A DNA stretch of 47,103 bases from an uncultured Eudoraea sp. (GTDB taxonomy: Bacteria; Bacteroidota; Bacteroidia; Flavobacteriales; Flavobacteriaceae), in the NCBI GenBank assembly GCA_947258555.1, contig CAMYJF010000023.1, positions 1 through 47,103 of the forward strand. Direction: 5' to 3'. The notes under the pieces were generated by a model. That model was not told where the DNA came from. It searched no databases and saw nothing but the letters and a program-made list of their open reading frames with translations. Positions 8,692 to 16,944 of the stretch are shown in pieces. Position 1 is the first letter of the stretch, and each line of letters begins with the position of its first letter. The translations under genes were made by a program, and so were the position numbers.

Positions 8692-9507
8692 ATGACTTTA
8701 GACACTCTGGTTTCTGAAATCCGAAAAAAGCGATCCTTTCTTTGTGTAGGCCTGGATACTGACCTGACAAAGATCCCAGAACACTTGTTGATCGAAGATG
8801 ATCCTGTTTTTGCTTTTAATAAGGCAATTATTGATGCAACGCATACATACTGCGTGGCCTATAAGCCAAATGTTGCATTTTATGAAGCCCAAGGGGTGAA
8901 TGGCTGGCGTTCTCTTGAAAAAACGATCGGATATTTGAACCATTATTATCCGAAGATCTTTACCATAGCCGATGCAAAAAGAGGAGATATTGGAAATACA
9001 GCCCACCAATATGCCCGCGCTTTCTTTGAAGATCTTGATTTTGATTCTATTACGGTAGCACCGTATATGGGAAAGGATTCTGTAGAACCTTTTTTGACCT
9101 ATGAGGGGAAATTCACCATTCTATTGGCCTTAACTTCTAATCCGGGTGCCTTTGATTTCCAGGTAAATGAAAAAGAGGAAGAGTCGCTATTCGAAAGCGT
9201 TTTGAAGACTTCTTCGGAATACACCCATGCTGAAAGATTGATGTATGTTGTGGGGGCTACTAAGACGGAATATATAAAAGCTATACGAAGACTTGTCCCA
9301 GATTCATTCTTACTTATTCCTGGCGTTGGCGCGCAGGGTGGAGATCTGAAAGCGGTTTGTGAATCTGCAATGACAGATCAGGTGGGCATACTCATTAATT
9401 CTTCAAGAGGGATCATTTACGCATCCCGTAATACGGACTATGCAGAAGCAGCTGCGGCTCGAGCACGTGCGTTGCAAGAAGAAATGGCCGGTTTTCTGAC
9501 CGACTGA
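8692..9507 (+). CDS. pyrF: Orotidine 5'-phosphate decarboxylase (type 2)
   Basis: 271 residues, the longer type 2 form of OMP decarboxylase (the E. coli type is about 245). It makes UMP from OMP, the last step of pyrimidine synthesis. Active-site residues are seen in [12 protein letters not shown] (Asp94, Lys96, Asp99), with FLCVGLDTD at the N-terminus and [12 protein letters not shown] near the phosphate-binding end. It lies 6 bases after prfA and is probably co-transcribed. Another pyrimidine gene, pyrD, lies 36 kb away in the window with its own promoter. Confidence 0.95.
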   Translation: MTLDTLVSEIRKKRSFLCVGLDTDLTKIPEHLLIEDDPVFAFNKAIIDATHTYCVAYKPNVAFYEAQGVNGWRSLEKTIGYLNHYYPKIFTIADAKRGDIGNTAHQYARAFFEDLDFDSITVAPYMGKDSVEPFLTYEGKFTILLALTSNPGAFDFQVNEKEEESLFESVLKTSSEYTHAERLMYVVGATKTEYIKAIRRLVPDSFLLIPGVGAQGGDLKAVCESAMTDQVGILINSSRGIIYASRNTDYAEAAAARARALQEEMAGFLTD

Positions 9508-9702
9508 TTAAAGATTATTTTCCAGAATTTTTTTAAGCTGAGCCGCCTTATTTGCGAAGAATTCCCGAAGTGCAGCATCTGCATAACTCAGGTCTGCTGC
9601 CTTGGCTAAGAAATCATTGTACCGGATCTGCAATACGGCCACATCTTTATTACCATTTAAAATGGCTCTAGTTTCCCCCACTTTGCAATACTGTCTTTCC
9701 AT
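9508..9702 (-). CDS. Small conserved-looking protein of unknown function
   Basis: 64 residues, no signal peptide or membrane segment. It is rich in Ala, Leu and Lys and likely mostly helical (ADLSYADAALREFFANKAAQL). The stop codon abuts the pyrF stop, so the two genes converge with no gap. I accept it as a gene because codon use and amino-acid composition look coding, it does not overlap another gene, and the sequence resembles small Flavobacteriaceae proteins I have seen without a name. Function unknown. Confidence 0.6.
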   Translation of the reverse strand: MERQYCKVGETRAILNGNKDVAVLQIRYNDFLAKAADLSYADAALREFFANKAAQLKKILENNL

Positions 9703-10077
9703 TCTATTTAATATTCTAAAGAATATACGCGCAAAGTTGTCTTCTGGATGCTAATGAAAGACGTATTATGCTCAAAATGAGCATTTTTACCATTATTTAA
9801 CAAAATACCGGTGGAAATTAATGAAGGATACGAACAGGAATCCTGGGCATAAAAAAGAATAGACCCTGATTCTTAATCAGGGTCTATTAAACTAACTAAC
9901 TCAAAAAATACTAACTCAAATAATTTTTTACAAAACTTAGCATACACTTTTTATTATGCTGCTATGAGTAGATAACGCACAGATTAGACCTCTTATTGTC
10001 TATAATATTAAAATGATGTAGTGTACTAAAATGGGATACCTAAGGTATTTAAGTAATTATGCAGTGGAAGAAGAAAT
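9703..10077. other. Gene-free stretch of 375 bp with hairpins
   Basis: No convincing coding sequence. It holds a 14-bp perfect hairpin (9858-9888), a weaker stem AGCATA/TATGCT (9939-9960), a 13-bp palindrome ATACCTAAGGTAT (10036-10048), and CTAACT-type direct repeats at 9890-9916. It is either a long 3' untranslated region of the gene at 10078-10509 or the site of a short minus-strand RNA. Confidence 0.5.
9851..9888 (-). terminator. Strong intrinsic terminator, minus strand
   Basis: Perfect 14-bp stem (9858-9871 with 9875-9888) and a CTT loop (AAG in RNA of this strand). On the minus strand it is followed by CTTTTTT (complement of 9851-9857). Its core ACCCTGATT/AATCAGGGT resembles the terminator at 14064-14087. 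Confidence 0.8.
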
Positions 10078-10509
10078 TTAATTTACAGGATCAACGCCCC
10101 AGGAGGTATCCGGGCCTTGCAAACGAATGTTTTTCATCCAAGAATTCAGAGTTCTTCTGAAACTGCCGATCTCTGTCCTGAATAAATTGAGATATTCCTT
10201 TTCTTTCACGCCCATATGTTCAAGTCCGTTGCAATAGGATAAAATGTTCTTGATCATGATCTGTGTAAGATTCACATATTTTAATCGAACTACATTGGAA
10301 TTTGAATTTGCAGCTTGTGCAATGTGCTCAGGGATTAAATGGGCATCCTGGACTATATGATCTGCAATAGAATCCAGAAGGCTTCTGGATTGATATAATC
10401 GGAGCAAGTCCTTATTGTAAGAGAAATAAGAAGCAATTTCCCTGCTCATCGTAGTAAGCGCCAAGGCCTTCTGATAAACGGTTAAAGACGTGGGATTTTT
10501 ATAAGCCAT
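10078..10509 (-). CDS. All-helical protein of unknown function (possible four-helix bundle)
   Basis: 143 residues without signal peptide. The start SLTVYQKALALTTMSREIASYF followed by regularly spaced amphipathic helices is reminiscent of the four-helix-bundle (S23-like) family, whose members begin with a similar L.VY.KAL..... pattern, but the match is distant and I do not assign a function. It is divergent from an Lrp/AsnC gene 115 bp away, so the two could share the control region. The terminator at 9858-9888 would give it a 3' untranslated region of about 200 bases. Confidence 0.72.
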   Translation of the reverse strand: MAYKNPTSLTVYQKALALTTMSREIASYFSYNKDLLRLYQSRSLLDSIADHIVQDAHLIPEHIAQAANSNSNVVRLKYVNLTQIMIKNILSYCNGLEHMGVKEKEYLNLFRTEIGSFRRTLNSWMKNIRLQGPDTSWGVDPVN

Positions 10510-10588
10510 ATAACACTGATTATTAGCCCTTTAAAGATACGGAATTTCACCAATTGATATATTTGTAATACATAGTAATTTTGTATAT

Positions 10589-10609
10589 TTACTTTATTAT
10601 TTAAAGTAA
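10589..10609. promoter_or_regulatory. Dyad operator upstream of the Lrp/AsnC gene
   Basis: TTACTTTA-N5-TAAAGTAA, perfect 8-bp arms around TTATT, ending 15 bases before the start codon. The size, AT-rich centre and position fit autoregulation by an Lrp/AsnC protein; this is inference. Confidence 0.55.
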
Positions 10610-10624
10610 TTTAAAACTATTGGT

Positions 10625-11086
10625 TTGGAAAATAAATTAGATAGTATTAATTGGGACATATTAAGTGCTTTACAATCCAATTCTCGCGCTACCTTTACCG
10701 AAATAGGCAAGCTAGTAGGCCTGACGGCACCTGCTGTTGCAGAGCGAGTCAAGAAAATGGAAGATGTAGGTGTCCTTGAAGGATACCGGGCGAAATTATC
10801 ATTCGCCAAGGTAGGCTATCAACTTAAAGCCATCATAACCCTCCGGGCATTTATGGGGAAATTAAAACCATTCTTGAATATGGTCTCCAACTTTGAAGAA
10901 GTGATCAATTGCTATCGAATAACCGGGAACGAGAATATTGTAATGGAGGTGGTTTTACGCGATCAATTGCACTTAGAAAAATTTATAGATAAACTGATCC
11001 AATATGGTGAGACCAGGACTCATATAGTTCTTTCCGACATTGTAGCAGACGCCCCGATTAAACCTAACAAACTTGAGGTTACCTAG
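10625..11086 (+). CDS. Lrp/AsnC family transcriptional regulator
   Basis: 153 residues, usual family length. The N-terminal helix-turn-helix (INWDILSALQSNSRATFTEIGKLVGLTAPAVAERVKKMEDVGVLEGYRA) is followed by the RAM ligand-binding beta-alpha-beta domain (residues about 65-145, with ENIVMEVVLRD). Such proteins sense amino acids and form octamers that wrap DNA. No ATG or GTG fits: the only sensible start is TTG at 10625, giving MENKLDS as in typical relatives. A perfect dyad lies directly upstream. Which amino acid it senses cannot be told from context. Confidence 0.9.
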   Translation: MENKLDSINWDILSALQSNSRATFTEIGKLVGLTAPAVAERVKKMEDVGVLEGYRAKLSFAKVGYQLKAIITLRAFMGKLKPFLNMVSNFEEVINCYRITGNENIVMEVVLRDQLHLEKFIDKLIQYGETRTHIVLSDIVADAPIKPNKLEVT

Positions 11087-11195
11087 GCATAGATGCGGCG
11101 AATATTTCTCTTCACTTATTTTAGTACCTTCATGGTAGTTTTACACCTAACACTCTCCATTAATTTTTGGCGGGATTTTTGATGAATGTAGATCG

Positions 11196-12593
11196 ATGAC
11201 CAGTCGTATTCATTATTTTTTACTTTTCGTCAGTACTGTGATCTCCCTTCAGGCACAAACTCTTACCCTGAAGAAAGGTATGATCATGGATTCACTTTCA
11301 ATTGTGGAAGGAGCGTCTGAGACCTATTCCCTCTATCTTCCTTCTAATTTTAATGCGGATAGCACCTGGCCATTACTTCTGGTTTTTAATATGGAAGGAA
11401 GATCACGCCAGGCTCTGAGAATGTTCAGTACCGCCGCAGAAGAACAAGGCTTTATTCTTGCCGGACCTGACCATGTGAGCGATACTTTGTCCATTGCAGA
11501 TAACATACTCGTCACAGGAAGATTATTGACTTCGATTAAATCGATCTTGCCGATTGCCACCAACAGGGTTTATGCTGCAGGCTTTGATTCCGGAGGAAGA
11601 ATGGCGGGTTTAGTCCCCATATTCATCAATAATATAAGTGGTGTATTATCATGTGGTTCCGCTTTCCCAAATACTGATTTACTGAGCACTACAAACAGGT
11701 TTCACTATATCGGAATAGTAGGCAATGAAGATTATAATTATACCGATATGATCGAATCCCGGCGTTTGATGAATACGTTGCGTTTCACTAATCAGTTATA
11801 TGTTTTTAAAGGAGGGCATCATTGGCCTACAACCGATTTGCTCAGCAGGGCTTTGTCTCATTTTACACTTTCAGCAATGGGCAGAAAATTAATAGGCAAA
11901 GAGGAGGGCCTTATTAATTCGTCTTATTCAAGGGATCTCACTTCCTATGAAACCTTGAAAAACTCCGGAGCCTATCTACAGGCAGAGCGCCATTTGAATG
12001 ATATGCTGATGATCTACAGGCCTCTTCTTTCGATCGACACATTGCGCACATTGCGCAAATCGCTTAGAAAGAACAAACAATTCAAAAATCAACAACGCTT
12101 AAACACAAATTACCGATTCAGGGAATCACTATTGAAAGATGATTATGCCTATTACTTGGAAGAGGACGTTATAACCTATAACTATAATAACTTAGGGTGG
12201 TGGACATTTCAAATGGAAAAGCTTAAAACATTTGCTGAAAGTCCACTTTCAGAGGAACAACTCATGGGCAAAAGATTGCTTGGATATGCCAATGCCCTGG
12301 TGGAAGACCAGGTGATCATATCTCAAGCAGAAGGAGACCCCGAAGCAGTGCTCTTGCTCTGGATGATAAAAACCATAACGGACCCACAAGACTATTCTTA
12401 TTATCTCAAGATCATACAGGAAACTTCTTTACAGGAAGATTTTGGAACCGCATTGTTTTATTTGGAAGAAGCCCTGAAGAATGGATTTACAGATCTCGAT
12501 GCACTTTCCAAGCTGGAACACACCGGACTTTTGCGCATCATGCCGGAATACAAAGAGCTGCTGACAAAACATTCCAAGGAATCTGAAGAATAA
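11196..12593 (+). CDS. Secreted alpha/beta-hydrolase-like protein with Asp at the nucleophile elbow
   Basis: 465 residues with a signal peptide (about residues 1-21, ending LQAQ). Residues 40-225 resemble esterase D/PHB-depolymerase-like hydrolases: YSLYLPSNF, PLLLVFNMEG, a nucleophile elbow, VGNEDYNY as the acid region, and GGHHWP at 206-211 as the histidine region. The elbow reads GFDSGG at 129-134, so Asp131 replaces the expected Ser of G-x-S-x-G. The C-terminal 240 residues are helical and tetratricopeptide-like (NDMLMIYRPLLS, FYLEEALKNGFTDLDAL). Whether it is an enzyme is open. It converges with a DJ-1-like gene one base later. Confidence 0.75.
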   Translation: MTSRIHYFLLFVSTVISLQAQTLTLKKGMIMDSLSIVEGASETYSLYLPSNFNADSTWPLLLVFNMEGRSRQALRMFSTAAEEQGFILAGPDHVSDTLSIADNILVTGRLLTSIKSILPIATNRVYAAGFDSGGRMAGLVPIFINNISGVLSCGSAFPNTDLLSTTNRFHYIGIVGNEDYNYTDMIESRRLMNTLRFTNQLYVFKGGHHWPTTDLLSRALSHFTLSAMGRKLIGKEEGLINSSYSRDLTSYETLKNSGAYLQAERHLNDMLMIYRPLLSIDTLRTLRKSLRKNKQFKNQQRLNTNYRFRESLLKDDYAYYLEEDVITYNYNNLGWWTFQMEKLKTFAESPLSEEQLMGKRLLGYANALVEDQVIISQAEGDPEAVLLLWMIKTITDPQDYSYYLKIIQETSLQEDFGTALFYLEEALKNGFTDLDALSKLEHTGLLRIMPEYKELLTKHSKESEE

Positions 12594-12594
12594 G

Positions 12595-13326
12595 CTATTC
12601 AGGTGTAATACGCGGTACATCTTCAAGTTTCCAGTCAATCACTAATCCTTTTGCGATCGATCGGGCAATTTCTTTACCATATAAAATTTCGGTAAGATAT
12701 AGTGAAGCCTCAAAACTTTTAGCTCCGCCGGCAGAGGTAATATACTTTCCGTCGTGTACAAATAAAACACTATCGGCTATTTTTAAGTGGGGAAATCTTT
12801 TTTTGTACAGATCTATATCGCTAGGGAAGGTTGTTGATAATACGCTATCCAAAATTCCTGCCTTGGCCAGTACAAAAGCACCATCACAATGAGAAGTCAT
12901 AAATAAGGCATTTCGGTCTACCGACTTTACAAAATTGATCATCGTACTATCTTCAAGATCCGTATCCAGATGATGCTCGGCGCTGGGAACAACCAAAATA
13001 TCGATAGGGGGAAGTCCTTCTTTCGTGTAATCATAATCCGGCAGGATGCGCACACCTTCAAATGACATTATGGGGTCGAGTGTCTTGGCCACTGTAAACG
13101 TATTCATGGCTTTGATGCCCTCCCTGTATTGCGTATGTTGAAATATATCGAAAGGGGCTGTAAACTCAGTGTTATAAACGCCGTCCATAAGAAGAAAAGC
13201 GACGTTATACCTTCCTTCTACCAGGGGTCGGGGTTTTAAAACCGGACTTTCCAAAGCCATTTCAGCTTTACGTTCGTTGCATTGGCAAAGAAGAAAACAG
13301 CAAAATAGGATTGCAATCTTTTTCAT
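12595..13326 (-). CDS. DJ-1/PfpI family lipoprotein
   Basis: 243 residues. It starts with a lipoprotein signal (MKKIAILFCCFLLCQC, Cys16 as the lipid-bearing residue). The rest is a DJ-1/PfpI domain of the GlxA-like type: VAFLLMDGVYNTEFTAPFDIF, a DILVVPSAEHH strand and a nucleophile elbow SHCDGAFVLAKAG with Cys near residue 144. Most family members are cytoplasmic; this one should sit in the envelope. Possible roles are glyoxalase-like or regulatory, but no partner is nearby and no AraC domain is attached. It ends one base from the hydrolase on the other strand. Confidence 0.85.
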   Translation of the reverse strand: MKKIAILFCCFLLCQCNERKAEMALESPVLKPRPLVEGRYNVAFLLMDGVYNTEFTAPFDIFQHTQYREGIKAMNTFTVAKTLDPIMSFEGVRILPDYDYTKEGLPPIDILVVPSAEHHLDTDLEDSTMINFVKSVDRNALFMTSHCDGAFVLAKAGILDSVLSTTFPSDIDLYKKRFPHLKIADSVLFVHDGKYITSAGGAKSFEASLYLTEILYGKEIARSIAKGLVIDWKLEDVPRITPE

Positions 13327-13414
13327 GATCTCTCGGAATTTGTGTTAAAGGTCGCCTAAAATTGCAATTCGTAAAAATTGATTTTATTAATTTGTAAAAG
13401 TAATTAAACCACTT

Positions 13415-14071
13415 ATGCGAATACAAATCATTGGTTGTTCCCTATGCCTTTTGTTCATCTTGGGATGCAAAGGAGAGAAAAGATATCACGATGAAAATAG
13501 CCCGATCCTTTCTTCCAATTCGGAAGTGGTCAATGAGATTCAAACTTTTCATGAACATTTAAATGAAGAATTCAGGGATCCCGAACGCAGCCCACTGCCG
13601 GATCGTTATAAAAAGAATTTTCTAGCCCTGGATTTCTATAATCCGGACACCTCTTTTAGGGTCTGGGCCAAATTTACACGTACACCAGAGGCCATACCTT
13701 TTTTCATGCCTACCACCACTACCCGTGTTAGCACGGAAGTCCTATATGGATTGGCTGAGTTTAAATTAGATAATATTCAAGTCCAGTTGGAACTCTACAA
13801 GAACGTTACCGGAGAGCCGGATACTGCAAAGGACGACCTCTTTCTTCCCTTCCTGGATCAGACAAATGGCAAAAGCACCTATGCTGGAGGCCGGTATATA
13901 GACTTGCCTGTCCCAGAATCGGATTCCATACTTATTGATTTTAATAAAGCCTACAATCCGTATTGTGTCTACAATAAGAAATACTCATGTCCGATTGTAC
14001 CAGAGATAAACACAATCCCCATTGCCATTGAGGCGGGAGTTAAGGATTTTATACCTACAAAAGAACCCTGA
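13415..14071 (+). CDS. DUF1684 family lipoprotein
   Basis: 218 residues. Signal MRIQIIGCSLCLLFILGC with lipobox Cys18. The body has the hallmarks of DUF1684: RSPLPDRYKKNF, LDFYNPD, TTTTRVSTEVLYGLAEFKL, PFLDQTNGKSTYAGGRYIDL and DFNKAYNPYCVYNKKYSCPIVPEIN near the C-terminus. Function of the family is not known to me. Unusually, its TGA stop codon lies inside the left arm of the downstream terminator hairpin, leaving no 3' untranslated spacer. Confidence 0.88.
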   Translation: MRIQIIGCSLCLLFILGCKGEKRYHDENSPILSSNSEVVNEIQTFHEHLNEEFRDPERSPLPDRYKKNFLALDFYNPDTSFRVWAKFTRTPEAIPFFMPTTTTRVSTEVLYGLAEFKLDNIQVQLELYKNVTGEPDTAKDDLFLPFLDQTNGKSTYAGGRYIDLPVPESDSILIDFNKAYNPYCVYNKKYSCPIVPEINTIPIAIEAGVKDFIPTKEP

Positions 14072-14090
14072 CCATAAGATCAGGGTTTTC
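14064..14090. terminator. Bidirectional terminator containing a stop codon
   Basis: AACCCTGA (14064-14071) pairs with TCAGGGTT (14080-14087), followed by TTC on plus; the minus side gives TTCTTTTG. The TGA of the DUF1684 gene is bases 14069-14071 of the stem. Confidence 0.75.
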
Positions 14091-14137
14091 TGGCCTGGAA
14101 CGGCCGTTGTCAAACTAACTAACTAACTCAACATATT

Positions 14138-15196
14138 TTAGAAGCTATATATTGCAGCTACCAGGAATGATGAGAGGCTTTTAATAGGGTCGCCATCGCT
14201 ATCCAGGAAAGCATCATCTGAAGCACTATCAAGACGGAGTTCGGGTTTTAAGATCAAGTCGCCTATCGTCGCACTTCCTGTTAAGGTAAGGGCTAGAACA
14301 CTTGAATCTTCTACGCCGGTGCCTATCGCGCCGAAATTTTCGATCTCTGTGAAATACTCACCCCGTAGTCCGACGGTGAAATTCTCCGAAGTCTGTAATT
14401 GAGGATATAAGGCCACCCCGGCAAATCCAATATCATCGCTTCCATCGAAATAGGCCGCATTGATACCCAGGAACAAATCATCTGTAAGATCGAATCCTCC
14501 CGTAAAATCTACCTCAAAGGCACCATCATCAGCAAGGAAGTTCAGGAATTGGCCGCTGTAACCGAGCTGGGCCCCATATGCGTACTTTCCGTTCGGATTA
14601 AATTCGGTTAGGTCTGTAGGATTCATAATGGCAAGCATAGCTGACCAATCATCTCCAAGGTCGAAATCCGCTTTTAAGCCGGTATGACTAAAAGGACCAT
14701 AGGAAAATAAGTAGGATGTACTATAGTTAAAATTCGCAGAGGGCGAAATCACTTCATAGCCCAAAAACGTATTGAAATTCCCAAAGGTTAGTCGGACTTT
14801 TTCACTAACATTCCAGTAGATATATAATTGGTTCACTATATCCCCGGTGGCTGAATACATGGGTGAGGCGAAGATGGCGTCTGTACCTCTCGGTCCAAAT
14901 ACTAGATCCCCTACAAATCCTACCTTTTCTCCTTCATAGGATACAATGGCATTTACCATACCTAGCGAGAAGCCGGGAAGGTTGGCAAAAGAGCTGCCGG
15001 GTGCTGAATAATTATCTCCGGAATTGGCAGAATTTAAATTGGCCCTGTAATAGGCGTCAACGGTTCCGCTAATACTGAATTTTTGCGCGTCCTGTTCTTC
15101 TGCCTCGGCTTCCTGGGAAAAAAGCAGGAACGGGCTGATCAATAGTGTACAGAATACTATAAATTTTATGAACTTTGTGATTGTAATCGCTTTCAT
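14138..15196 (-). CDS. Outer-membrane beta-barrel porin (bbp2/OmpL-like)
   Basis: 352 residues. Signal peptide to about residue 28 (PFLLFSQ), then FSISGTVDAYYRANLNS and many short amphipathic strands rich in Gly, Asn and aromatic residues, ending in SSFLVAAIYSF with a terminal Phe as in outer-membrane barrels. It resembles putative beta-barrel porin-2. It is the third gene after PII and Amt on the same strand, 105 bp after amt with a strong hairpin between. I infer a role in letting ammonium or small nitrogen compounds cross the outer membrane under nitrogen limitation. Substrate specificity is not visible. Confidence 0.85.
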   Translation of the reverse strand: MKAITITKFIKFIVFCTLLISPFLLFSQEAEAEEQDAQKFSISGTVDAYYRANLNSANSGDNYSAPGSSFANLPGFSLGMVNAIVSYEGEKVGFVGDLVFGPRGTDAIFASPMYSATGDIVNQLYIYWNVSEKVRLTFGNFNTFLGYEVISPSANFNYSTSYLFSYGPFSHTGLKADFDLGDDWSAMLAIMNPTDLTEFNPNGKYAYGAQLGYSGQFLNFLADDGAFEVDFTGGFDLTDDLFLGINAAYFDGSDDIGFAGVALYPQLQTSENFTVGLRGEYFTEIENFGAIGTGVEDSSVLALTLTGSATIGDLILKPELRLDSASDDAFLDSDGDPIKSLSSFLVAAIYSF

Positions 15197-15261
15197 TGTT
15201 TTTGCATTTAGATGCCTTTACAGGCTTTGTGAATGTTATTTGTATTGATGAATGGGTTACA

Positions 15262-15291
15262 GAACGGAGCGTTTGGCAGAACGCTCCGTTC
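15262..15291 (-). promoter_or_regulatory. Stem-loop between amt and the porin gene
   Basis: Perfect 12-bp stem: GAACGGAGCGTT (15262-15273) pairs with AACGCTCCGTTC (15280-15291), six-base loop. It begins 10 bases after the amt stop codon and has no T run on the minus strand. It is better explained as an RNA-processing or stabilising element, or partial attenuator, than as a full terminator. Confidence 0.6.
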
Positions 15292-15301
15292 ATCTTATTA
15301 A

Positions 15302-16555
15302 TTAATGTTGGTTCATTCTAAAATCGGCATAGGCGTCCATCTTGTGTTCATGGATATCCAATCCATCTAATTCCTCTTCACGTGTTACTCGGATACCAAC
15401 GGTCTTTTTCAACCCGTAGATGATAAGGAAAGCAGAAAGGCAACAGAATACGCCTGCTGCAGCAACGCCGGCCAGTTGATAGGTAAATTGCTCCCAGCCC
15501 GCTTTGTCACCAAAGATTCCAACAGCGAGGGTACCCCAGATGCCGCAGATCAGGTGAACCGTCACGGCACCTACAGGATCATCAAGTCGGATGCGATCAA
15601 TTAAGGCTACACCAAGCACGACGATCAGTCCGGCAATGAAACCGATAATTACTGCTTCATTGGGCGACATTAAGTCGGCACCTGCCGTGATACCCACCAG
15701 GCCACCTAAAATACCATTCAGGAACATAGTGAGATCGTAATTCTTGTATAGTTGATATGAGAGTATAAAAGATCCTAGTCCCCCAGCTGCAGCAGCAAGG
15801 CATGTAGTCACCAGTACGAGGGATGTGTTTGTAGGATCAGCCGAAAGCACAGACCCTCCATTAAATCCGAACCACCCTAACCATAGGATAAGAACACCTG
15901 CTGTAGCCAATGGGATACTATGCCCGGGTATGGCTCTGGGTTTTCCATCCTTACCGAATTTTCCGATTCGGGCACCCAAAAGGGTTATGGCGATGATCGC
16001 TCCCCAGCCGCCTACCGAGTGCACGAGTGTAGAACCGGCAAAGTCATAGAAGCCGGCATCATCTCCGCCAAGCGTAGATAAGAATCCGCCTCCCCATTGC
16101 CAGGAACCAACTATTGGGTATACCAGGCCAACATAGAGGATAACAAAGACCATAAAAGGTCCAATTTTAATACGTTCCGCCACCGCTCCGGATACAATTG
16201 TTGCAGCAGTTGCTGCGAACATGCCTTGGAAGAGAAAGTCTGTCCACCAGGTATATCCGCCATCGGCATAGTCAGGTGTCATTCCATTTTCCGGAGGGTC
16301 GATCCCGAATCCGGCAAAGTCAAGAATACCAAGAGATCCTTCTTCGAATCCAGGGTACATCAAATTAAATCCGCCGATGTAATACATTAATAAGCCGACG
16401 GTAATAATAAATACGTTTTTAAAGATTATGTTGATAGCATTCTTCTGCCTGGTAAGGCCGATCTCGAGAAAAGCGAAACCGGAATGCATAAAAAATACGA
16501 GTGCCGTACAGACCATCATCCATACGTTATTTGCAGTAAATAATCCTGTGTCCAT
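15302..16555 (-). CDS. amt: Ammonium transporter
   Basis: 417 residues with about eleven membrane segments, normal for Amt/AmtB. Conserved features include the first-helix FFMHSGFAFLEIG, WQWGGGFLS, the pore histidine in TLVHSVGGWGAI, and the second pore histidine in VHLICGIWGTLAVG. It forms a trimer in the cytoplasmic membrane and conducts ammonium when external nitrogen is low. The PII gene lies 24 bases upstream, the classic glnK-amtB pair, so PII blocks the channel when nitrogen is plentiful. The C-terminal tail with DGLDIHEHKMDAY is the PII-contact part. The porin gene follows after a hairpin. Confidence 0.96.
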   Translation of the reverse strand: MDTGLFTANNVWMMVCTALVFFMHSGFAFLEIGLTRQKNAINIIFKNVFIITVGLLMYYIGGFNLMYPGFEEGSLGILDFAGFGIDPPENGMTPDYADGGYTWWTDFLFQGMFAATAATIVSGAVAERIKIGPFMVFVILYVGLVYPIVGSWQWGGGFLSTLGGDDAGFYDFAGSTLVHSVGGWGAIIAITLLGARIGKFGKDGKPRAIPGHSIPLATAGVLILWLGWFGFNGGSVLSADPTNTSLVLVTTCLAAAAGGLGSFILSYQLYKNYDLTMFLNGILGGLVGITAGADLMSPNEAVIIGFIAGLIVVLGVALIDRIRLDDPVGAVTVHLICGIWGTLAVGIFGDKAGWEQFTYQLAGVAAAGVFCCLSAFLIIYGLKKTVGIRVTREEELDGLDIHEHKMDAYADFRMNQH

Positions 16556-16579
16556 TTTAAGTATTGATTTAGTGGGTGA

Positions 16580-16918
16580 TTAGTTAATGGCTTCTGAGCC
16601 TGATTCTTTGGTTCTTATTCGATAGGCTTCCAATATTTCGGAGACAAAGACTTTTCCATCTCCCACATGGCCGGTACCAGCTGCTTCCATTAATGTATTA
16701 ACCGTTCGTTCCATAAACTTGTCGGTTACAACTATTACCAAATACCTGCGTTGAATATCACTTGTACTATAGGATATACCCCGGTAAACATGGCCTTGCT
16801 TTTCATTACCGACACCAGTTACGTCCCAGTAGCTAAAGAAATTGACCTCAATACCGTGTAAAGCCTTTTTCACCTCATCGAATTTCGATTTTCGGATGAC
16901 TGCTTCAATTTTTTTCAT
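16580..16918 (-). CDS. glnK: Nitrogen regulatory protein PII (GlnK-like)
   Basis: 112 residues, a full PII subunit. It starts MKKIEAVIRKSKFDEVKKAL, carries the T-loop GNEKQGHVYRGISY (Tyr50 corresponds to the Tyr51 modified in E. coli) and the C-loop part GTGHVGDGKVFV that binds ATP/ADP and 2-oxoglutarate. It signals nitrogen and energy state and gates the Amt channel encoded next. The region after the T-loop (STSDIQRRYLVIVV) differs from the proteobacterial MVDFLPK sequence. Three copies of the nitrogen dyad lie upstream (sites C, D, E), the nearest at an activator-like distance from the -7 box. Confidence 0.95.
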   Translation of the reverse strand: MKKIEAVIRKSKFDEVKKALHGIEVNFFSYWDVTGVGNEKQGHVYRGISYSTSDIQRRYLVIVVTDKFMERTVNTLMEAAGTGHVGDGKVFVSEILEAYRIRTKESGSEAIN

Positions 16919-16944
16919 AATTAGTTATATAGGGTTATTGAGGC

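Noticed and set aside
12595-13326. DJ-1-like protein as a GlxA/AraC-type regulator
   Set aside because: There is a lipoprotein signal and no DNA-binding domain, so it is not a transcription factor.
9890-14126. ACTAACT-type short repeats as a CRISPR-like or tandem array
   Set aside because: Only two or three short units per place, without spacers of constant length; better read as part of leader/terminator elements.
15069-15293. Minus-strand frame of 74 codons upstream of the porin
   Set aside because: It overlaps the porin signal peptide region in a different frame and contains the stem-loop; no coding signal.
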